A stretch of 64,000 nt of DNA from Pempheris klunzingeri (lineage: Eukaryota; Chordata; Actinopteri; Acropomatiformes; Pempheridae): assembly GCF_042242105.1 (NCBI RefSeq), contig NC_092020.1, positions 21,513,288 through 21,577,287 of the forward strand, read 5' to 3'. Each line of letters opens with the position of its first letter. The stretch's first letter is position 1. The notes beneath the pieces are model-generated. The model was given only the letters and a program-made list of their open reading frames with translations. It was not told where the DNA came from and made no database searches. Shown here piece by piece: positions 56,862 to 64,000 of the stretch. The position numbers were made by a program, and so were the translations under genes.

Positions 56862-58440
56862 ATTAAGAGACCACTGCAAAATTATCAGTTTCTCTGATTT
56901 TACTATTTATAGGTATGTGTTTGAGTAAAATTAACATTTTTGTTTTATGCTATAAACTACTGACAACATTTCTCCCAAATTCCAAATAAAAATATTGTTA
57001 TTTAGAGCATTTATTTGCAGAAAATGACAAAAAAAAAGATGCAGTGTTTTCAGACCTCAAAGAAAACAAGCTCATATTCATTTTTAAACAACACAATACT
57101 AATGTTTTAACTTAGGAAGAGTTCAGAAATCAATATTTGGTGGAATAACCCTGATTTTTAATCACAGCTTTCATGCGTCTTGGCATGCTCTCCACCAGTC
57201 TTTAACATTGCTGTTGGGTGACTTTATGCCACTCTTGGCGCAACAATTCAAGCAGCTCAGCTTTGTTTGATGGCTTGTGACCATCCATCTTCCTCTTGAT
57301 CACATTCCAGAGGTTTTCAATGGGGTTCAGGTCTGGAGATTGGGCTGGCCGTGACAGGGTCTTGATCTGGTGGTCCTTCATCCACACCTTGATTGACCTA
57401 GCTGTGTGGCATGGAGCATTGTCCTGCTGGAAAAACAAATCCTCAGAGTTGGGGAGCATTGTCAGAGCAGAAGGAAGCAAGTGTTATTCCAGGACAACCT
57501 TGCATGTGGCTTGATTCATGCGTCCTTCGCAAAGACGAATCTGCCCGATTCCAGCCTTGCTGAAGCACTCCCAGATCATCACCGATCCTCCACCAAATTT
57601 CACAGTGGGTGCGAGACATTGTGGCTTGTAGGCCTCTCCAGGTCTCCCTCTAACCATTAGACAACCAGGTGTTGGGCAAAGCTGAAAATTGGACTCATCA
57701 GAGAAGATGACCTTACTCCAGTCCTCTATGGTTCAATCCTTATGGTCTTTTGCAAACCTCAACCTGGCTCTTCTTTGCTTTTCATTGATGAAGGGCTTTT
57801 TTCTAGCTTTACACGACTTGAGCCCTGCCCCCAGGAGCCTGTTTCGAACCGTTCCCACCGTGCACTTCACCCCAGCTGCCATTTACCATTCTTTTTGTAG
57901 GTCACTTGATGTCATCCTACGGTTGCTGAGTGACATTCGAATGAGTTGACGGTCATCTCGGTCAGTGGAGAGTCGTTTTCGCCCTCTGCCAGTGTGTAGC
58001 TTTGTTGTCCCCAATGTCTGCTGCTTGACCATGTTCTTATGAACCGCCATCTCAGAAATTTTAAGGATGGACGCAACCTGACGCTCACTGTATCCCTCTG
58101 TCAGTAAAGCCAGAATTGAACCCTTCTTTTCCTCACTCAAAACTTTTCTTTTCAACACTTTTGGCATGGTCAGTAGTTACTTTTGTGATTCCAATTACTT
58201 TTGAGGGACTACTAGCACTGATTTTGTCATCCAGCGGGTCCTATTGCAAGAGGATAGTGATGACCACAGCAGTGTTTTTTATACTTTCCCTCATCAAATA
58301 AGATTTGGTTCAGGTGATCACCTAATGAGTGAGGTGTGCTTGTGTTGGAATTCAACAGACACTGGAATGGAAGTCACACATGTAGAGATGCTGATTTCAG
58401 AAAAATTTGCAGTGGTCTCTTAATTTTTTCCAGAGCTGTA
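56862..58440 (-). mobile_element. Tc1/mariner-family transposon, inactive
   Basis: The ends carry TTAAGAGACCACTGCAAA at the left (56863) and its complement TTTGCAGTGGTCTCTTAA at the right. The right end continues outward through TTTTTTCCAGAGCTG to a TA at 58439-58440. The left end lacks this outer 15 or so bases and runs directly into a CA/TA microsatellite. The right end runs into a TATC/TA microsatellite. The element contains one transposase frame on the minus strand, disabled by stops. Confidence 0.9.
57130..58167 (-). pseudogene. Tc1-like transposase, four premature stops
   Basis: This is a DNA cut-and-paste transposase of the DD(34)E type. One reading frame runs 346 codons from MPKVLKRKVL without a frameshift, but stops interrupt it at 57883-57885, 57733-57735, 57484-57486 and 57202-57204; the natural end is the TGA at 57130-57132. 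Visible parts: N-terminal helix-turn-helix (EGYSERQVASILKISEMAV), the GRGRKR hook, SDESNF for the first aspartate, QQDNAPCHTA for the second and SPDLNPIENLW for the glutamate. All catalytic positions survive, so the damage is by substitution only. It is a relic with no relation to the cytokine genes on either side. Confidence 0.93.
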
Positions 58441-58490
58441 TATCTATCTATCTATCTCTCTATCTCTCTATCTATATATATATATATATC
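58441..58490. repeat. (TATC)n-(TA)n microsatellite
   Basis: It starts exactly at the right end of the Tc1 element. Confidence 0.9.
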
Positions 58491-60009
58491 CTTAATTTAG
58501 CTAATAAAACTGTGCTTTACTCTTACTGATTCTTTATTCCCTTAACTTCATGTTGAGAATGGCAGAGGACTTTAAAACATGACTTTAAACCAAATACCAA
58601 ATAATATGAAATTAAACCATATGCTGAGGCTGGAAGCTTCATCGCAGTGTGGTTTCAGCTGCACTTTACAGCACACAGGTGTGTGCGGTCGTGTGGTCAG
58701 GTAAAGGGGGTTTTCACAGTGGCCAGCACAAAATGAATAAGATGTTTTATGTGTAAATAACAAAAACTGATTTTAAAAGCAGGTCTGCAAAAGTAAGACT
58801 GTTCCCTTCTCTGCTGTCTAAATTATGTTCGTTATGAAAGAAATTTATTTCCCTTGGTGCAGACATGTCCGAGTATGCATGTCAGAGGTGAGCTACCAGT
58901 CAGTTTAGAGCTTTTTGGAGTATTCAAGTGCAACTTGCGTTGTGAAATGACATCCTTTGAGAATCATTTGGTAGACCAGGGCCCTTAGAGACCCTATATA
59001 AGCTCCTAATGCCTAATAGCCAATAAATGTGATAAAGATCAAGTTAACAAGGTCTGTACGTATACAGAGATTCCTCTTCATTTCTCTGAGTCTGGGAAAA
59101 AACCTTGAGATCACTGAAGCCCACACAGCTAAGAAACCTCACACATAATATCTGATTTAGAATGTTTTCGAACGTTCAGCTGAGACCTACATGTCTTCGG
59201 CAGTCTTTGGAAGATCCACCCTTGATTTATCTAACAAATTTAGTCTTTAGGAAATTTCATAAATTCTGACTTTGGCGGATACAGTTGATGTTTCCTCTGA
59301 TGCTTTGTATTTACTGCAGATTAACACCGCATTTTTACATATAACAAGGACTGTGGATTGTGTCCCCCTCATCGATACTAAAATCACTTTAGGAAGAGAC
59401 CTAGCAATGGCCATTATGAACAGGAGGAATTGTTATAGCAACCAAAAACTCAAAACAGTGTACAAAAGGGCATGTGAATATGAAAATGGAATAGGAAAAT
59501 TAACCTCCTGTTACTTTGTTACTGTTCCCTCCTGACTGTCAACACCAACTGACCCAGACTGTGACCAATCACACCAAATCATTATGAGTTAAAATGTAAT
59601 TCGTGTCACCACCTCAACGCTCAATCGAGTCCTAGTTGCTTGCCAAACACCTGCCCTGACCGGGTCAAACTGCGGTGGAACATGTGAGCTATGGTTTCGT
59701 TTCCCCAAATACCACTTGTGGCATCAAAGAGCACAGTGTTTAGCCCCATTCTACCAAGAGGTTTTAATTACTGATTTCATGCCATGCTGATGTGAAACTG
59801 AAACTGGATCACAAATTTTCAGTCAAAAAGATGACACGTAATCATCCCAAAACTACATTAAATACATTTTTGTATTTGTTGCAGGTTGTATCCTAAATTA
59901 TTCCCTCCAGGATCTTAGTGCTATTGCCATTTAACAAAACAAACCTAGAATTACATCCCCAACTCACATTAACTAAATGGATGGTGATAAATCTGTCCAA
60001 AAAAAGCCA

Positions 60010-60275
60010 ATGGCCAGCCAATCACAGGGCCAACATATAGAGACAGACAAACACTCTCACACCTACAGGCAATTTAGAGTCACCAATTAACCTAATGTGC
60101 ATGTCTTTGGATTGTGGGAGGAAGCCGGAGTACCCAGAGAGAACCCACGCTAGCATGGGGAGAACATGCAAACTCCACACAGAAAGACCCCAGGTTCAAA
60201 CCAGGATTTGAACCTGGAACCTTCTTGCTGTGAGGCAAGAGTGCTAACCACCGCACCACTATGCTGCCTATGACA
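60010..60275 (-). mobile_element. tRNA-derived SINE-like repeat
   Basis: On the minus strand a degenerate tRNA head carries an A box (TGGTTAGCAC, 60241-60250) and a B box (GGTTCAAATCC, 60204-60214), about 26 bp apart, matching RNA polymerase III promoters. The body contains GAGTTTGCATGTTCTCCC and CTCCGGCTTCCTCCCACA, familiar from a widespread fish repeat. No intact tRNA cloverleaf is expected from it. Confidence 0.7.
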
Positions 60276-60854
60276 CAAAATGTAGAATCCAAATGTTTTA
60301 TGACTGAAAAAAGAACAATGCATCCTCTCCTTGATGCGTGGACAGATTAATATAAGATAAATCAAGTGCAATACAGTAGCTCAGCAAAACTACTACCTGG
60401 GTGACATACTACGTTGTGGTGGCCTGTGGTAACCAAACCTCCACCGTCTCCACTGACATCACTACTATCACGAAAACCAAACGTTTTATTTCCTTTTCCT
60501 TTCTTTCTTTCTTTCTGACTGGCGATATGGTGACAGCAGTAGCATTTGGTTTTTGGGACATGAATGTATTTTCTGGTTAGGGTGTAATTAAGGTGCATCA
60601 CCCCCACACAAAGCGTCATAGGAACATACTTAAATGGAAATCTGTAAAGCCTCTTATGCAAGGCCACGAAATCATGTCACTTGGCATAGTGTTTGATCCA
60701 TTATTGTATGTCTCTTGATAGAAAAAAAAAAACTGAACAAGCACACCCAAATGGCTTTTCAATTATTTTCTGCTGTCAGCAAGAGGCAGTTTGTCCAAAG
60801 CTAGAATAATTTTGAGTTAAAAATATCAGTTCACCGAAGGGCCACAGACAATTT

Positions 60855-61110
60855 TTGCAATTAATCAATTAGTCACTTGACAGAAAATCAAATGGCAACA
60901 ATTATGCGAATCATTCATTGTTGTCTTTTTACAAAGCAAAAATGCCACAAAATCACTGTTCCAGTTTCCAGTTTCCTGTTCATTGTTTGAGATTTGGACT
61001 GTTAGTAAGAAAACACAAGAAATTTGAAGACATTATGTTGGGCTGAATAACTAACGATGAAATTGGTTAAACAGCATTAGCAGCATTAATAATTAGTTTG
61101 TTGCAGATTG
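60855..61110. repeat. Degenerate dispersed AT-rich repeat
   Basis: Contains AATCAATTAGTCACTTGACA, GGCAACAATT and AAGCAAAAATGCCA, the same family as the fragments at 18546-18707 and 25545-25740, and the longest copy in the window. Confidence 0.5.
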
Positions 61111-62917
61111 GTTTGGCAGATGACGTTAAGTTAGAAGTGAAATCACAGCCAAATATCAGTGTAACAAAGACCTACACACTTGACATTTGAAATTATGTTA
61201 ATCCGTAGCTTTCGTTTAGATAAATAAACAGAAAACAACTAATGGAAATGTACAGAAGGAAGCTCCAAAAAGTGGACATGTTTTACTGTAGGCGTTGGTG
61301 TACTTGTGGCAACGATGACTCAGTTCTTTTGATCCCTTGACCTTGCATAAAAGAAGAAATACAATGTGGCATGCAACAAAGAGCTACAAGTGATTTGTGT
61401 CAACTTCTGCCTTTATCTCTGCTATCTCAGACATGTACCTCACGGAAGCATTAATATCACGTGGGAGACGTGTTGAAGATGGAACCTTACAAAGAAGTTT
61501 TTATGATGAGACCAAGTCAGAGAAAGTAGATGACGAAGATTACAACCAATTCTGAGACCACATCACATTTGATAAACACTGAGAAAGATAAACTCCATAC
61601 AAATAACGTAGCTAAAAGCTGTTTACAATAAAAAGAAACAAGAACAAAACTACTTGTATGCCTCCACCAACCAGGTTGTCATGTCGCAGTTTACATCCAT
61701 GTCTATCCAGACTCATATATATATAAATATAATGAAGACTTTGAAGGAGCTGCTCCTCATACGAGTTGAGGTTCTAAGGATAGACGATAGATAGATAATT
61801 TGGTGTACAGATTGTGAAGACCCATGAGGAAAATTTCTGTTTTAGTAAGCAACAATGACTTTTGACCATGAAATTCTTATCAGCTAACTTTCAAGTTCGT
61901 ATCTGTTAAATTTGAAGGCATTTGAAGAACTTCCCCGAAGGCATTCCTGAGATATCATGTTCATGAGAATGGGACCAACAGACAACCCAAAAACAACTGT
62001 TATAAAACAAGAAAGAGAAGCACAAAGAAATATCAGCAACGATAATAAAATACTGTACTCTACCGATAACATTAAACATATAAATAAGGGGATATAATAA
62101 AGGAACGATATTGCACAGAGTGGGAGCAAACAGGCTGCATCAATCCTCTTAAGATGAGGTGGTTTTAAATATCAAAAAAACCTGAAACAGAATCTCACTG
62201 AACATGAAGGCACATAACAGGAAATCTGCACAGGGTCAAATTTCAGTCGAACCCAGGATTTCAAATGTTGCATCCGTAGCAATGTGTAGCGAGCGTATTC
62301 AGGTTTGGTTAATGATGAACTACGAAGATTAAAAACTAAATGCACGTTGCATTAAGAATATCATGGCCATGGTAAACTTTACTTTCTTGACTGGTCAAAT
62401 AAAAGGTTAAATGGGGATGCCCAAGCATAGCAAGAACAAAAGTTCATCTTTAGTGTGGGCAAAGACATGTTCATAGTAAGACATGGAAACAGCTGGGATG
62501 CCCCTACGCCACAACACATTCCATGGATAGAAATTTCCCCACCCTCTTCACTCACGTCAAAATCCTGTCACATTCATTACTGTTGGTGACTCCTAAAGAA
62601 CCATCAAAACTGAAACCGAAGTGAAGCAGTCAAGGCTGAGCAATAGTGAATAACTCACGACAATGCCCCGTGTGACAATGTGTGATAAGCAGAGGTTGTT
62701 GGCAGAGCTACCTATGTTACCTGGGACTCTCTTGGGGAATCCCCACGAGGCCGTAGGTGTAAGAAACACCATTCATTCATTCATGTCTAGTTGCCTAGTG
62801 TTTTATGCAACATATTCAAGATACATCTCTTCTTGCAGCCAGTGATGCTTCTGTCTGTATCAATACTTGCTGCTCCATTAATTGTCCACACCACTGTTCT
62901 TTCTATGTTTATGTAAA

Positions 62918-62942
62918 AATAATAATAATAATAATAATAATA
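62918..62942. repeat. (AAT)n microsatellite
   Basis: About eight AAT units. Confidence 0.9.
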
Positions 62943-63510
62943 GAATCATAATGTAATGCAACAACCAAACCAAATTAATCTAAAAGTGCACTGTTGTATA
63001 GTATAGTTCATTTATTTGGAGTGTCTTTGTACTAATTTTGCAATGCATACTGTATACATCTGACTTTGAAACTTTAACAATGTCAAACATCAATTTGAAA
63101 TCAATTGCTGTCTCAACTTAAAAGAAAAGCGAAAGTAAAAAGACACCAATGTTACAGGTAATGTTTGCGGTCTTGCAAGCTGTTGCAAGTTAAACTAAGG
63201 AAATGCCAACAAAACTCTTTGAAACAAGGAAACCAAACCACTGACATCTCACATTCAGCTCATTTTGTCAGTGATAAAAACTCTATAAAAGCACAGAGTC
63301 AATAAAGTACAGTAAACATCAATAAAACACCTAATAATCTCCAAACTACAGTATAAGCATTAAGAGTCTGTCGTACACCATTACCACAAATGTAAAAAAG
63401 CGTTTTTTATATTTAAGTTATTTTCAGAAATCACCATTAGAAAAGCTACTCTGTGCCCACTTGATTTTTTTTTTCTTTTAACTTTGGGTTTTTACCATGC
63501 AGTTGATAAG

Positions 63511-63606
63511 GGAAAAAATGCTGCATGATTAATAGGAAAAAACAGATGTTCCAACAAGACCCATTACCCTTACCTTCCCACTCATCTGATGCCGTTCCCT
63601 ATAAAT
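63511..63606 (+). promoter_or_regulatory. il2 proximal promoter (NFAT cores and TATA)
   Basis: Two GGAAAAAA cores (63511 and about 63535) of NFAT type precede a TATAAAT box at 63600-63606. The TATA box is about 95 bp before the predicted ATG, placing the start near 63630. This is the layout known for mammalian IL2, where NFAT drives T-cell expression. Confidence 0.55.
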
Positions 63607-63700
63607 TACCAATCTGCAAGAGGGGGTACCACAAGCAACTGATAATCAGAACAATTGTACATCTTCGCAGGAGCAGCTTCAAGCTTTTCAAAACTTCAAT

Positions 63701-63871
63701 ATGGAGCATTGTTTCAGAATTGCTCTCTGGATGTTTTTTTTCATTGGGTATCTTCAAGCAAATCCTATCTCCTCTGTAAAGGATGGGCAGAGCAACAACT
63801 CTGAAGGAAAACCTTGCAGATTCAACGTCAAGCACCTGGGCTTAAACCTTCTACTTCAATCTGTTGTTTGC
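63701..63871 (+). CDS. il2: Interleukin-2, first exon (gene runs off the window)
   Basis: IL-2 is a T-cell growth factor of the four-helix family, acting through IL-2R beta and the common gamma chain. The frame from 63701 reads MEHCFRIALWMFFFIGYLQA (signal peptide 1-20), then NPISSVKDGQSNNSEG with a sequon at N32, C39, and a leucine-rich helix A (VKHLGLNLLLQSV) ending at C57. A donor TGC|GTAAGT closes the exon in phase 0 after 57 codons. Evidence for il2: a secreted short cytokine-like start, position and strand directly after il21 as in other vertebrates, and the TATA/NFAT promoter. The leader resembles teleost IL-2 as I remember it. The frame happens to stay open to base 64000, so the donor is inferred. 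A different il2-family paralogue is possible. Confidence 0.72.
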
Positions 63872-64000
63872 GTAAGTTATCCCAGAAAAAGGCAACTTGG
63901 CATTCCAAACATTTTACAAAACTATAAAAACTATTTTAGAAATACATTTGTCTCTGACTTTGTGAAAAGAATCAGGGGTTCGATTTATGCAAATGCTAAT

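Larger units (their letters stand above)
55416..63510. other. il21-il2 intergenic interval
   Basis: About 8 kb with no gene I recognise other than the broken Tc1 transposase. It holds repeat fragments, a SINE and AT-rich sequence. An open frame at 59272-59535 (87 codons) starts with TTG and matches no family I know. Confidence 0.6.

Noticed and set aside
57202-57480. Two separate small genes on the minus strand (also 57883-58167)
   Set aside because: They are in one frame and are the two ends of a single stop-interrupted Tc1 transposase.
59272-59535. 87-codon frame between il21 and il2, first thought to be cytokine-related
   Set aside because: It starts with TTG, has no signal peptide or cytokine motif and no supporting splice pattern. 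The better il2 candidate is at 63701.
60204-60250. A tRNA gene on the minus strand
   Set aside because: A and B boxes are present but a cloverleaf is not, and the sequence continues into a known-type dispersed repeat, so it is a SINE.
63872-64000. Continuing the il2 frame to the window end as one 100-codon exon
   Set aside because: GTAAGT is a consensus donor in phase 0 after the helix A region, and the downstream translation (YPRKRQLGIPNILQNYKN) does not look like the family. Not excluded without transcripts.

Overview
The window comes from a vertebrate nuclear genome, almost certainly a ray-finned fish and probably a percomorph teleost. Genes are split by GT-AG introns. Dinucleotide microsatellites are abundant, and there are fish-type Tc1, hAT-like and tRNA-SINE repeats. 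The proteins read as teleost orthologues of vertebrate genes. No bacterial, phage, CRISPR or plasmid feature is present.

Seven genes lie, left to right, as afg2a/spata5 (-, 5' half only), nudt6 (+), fgf2 (-), bbs12 (-), cetn4 (+), il21 (+) and il2 (+, first exon only at the right edge). This is the IL2-IL21-(CETN4)-BBS12-FGF2-NUDT6-SPATA5 block of human 4q27, in mirror order with every relative orientation kept. Two gene pairs are head to head and share short promoter intervals: afg2a/nudt6 (16627-17442) and bbs12/cetn4 (about 39660-39913, with an RFX X-box, an NRF1 site and three ATTGG boxes). nudt6 and fgf2 are tail to tail, the arrangement that gives antisense transcripts in mammals.

Region by region: 1-9708 has no recognisable exon and is probably a long afg2a intron. 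9709-16626 holds ten afg2a exons (N-terminal domain and first AAA ATPase domain). 17443-27847 is nudt6 in five exons (Nudix hydrolase). 29030-34005 is fgf2 in three exons. 34006-37046 is intergenic. 37199-39139 is the single coding exon of bbs12. 39914-42231 is cetn4 in five exons. 42232-52136 is repeat-rich intergenic DNA. 52137-55415 is il21 in six exons with a TATA box and an AU-rich 3'UTR. 55416-63500 is intergenic with a dead Tc1 element and a SINE. 63511 onward is the il2 promoter and first exon.

The genes do not form one pathway. bbs12 and cetn4 are both cilium/centriole genes driven from one ciliary-type promoter. il21 and il2 are tandem common-gamma-chain cytokine genes. The least obvious items are the il2 first exon (its frame is still open at the window edge), a basic in-frame 5' extension of fgf2, a (GA)n microsatellite serving as the fgf2 exon 3 polypyrimidine tract, a possible GC splice donor in afg2a, and large foldback repeats. 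I found no clearly new biological system. All exon boundaries were placed by eye from reading frame, splice consensus and remembered family sequence.
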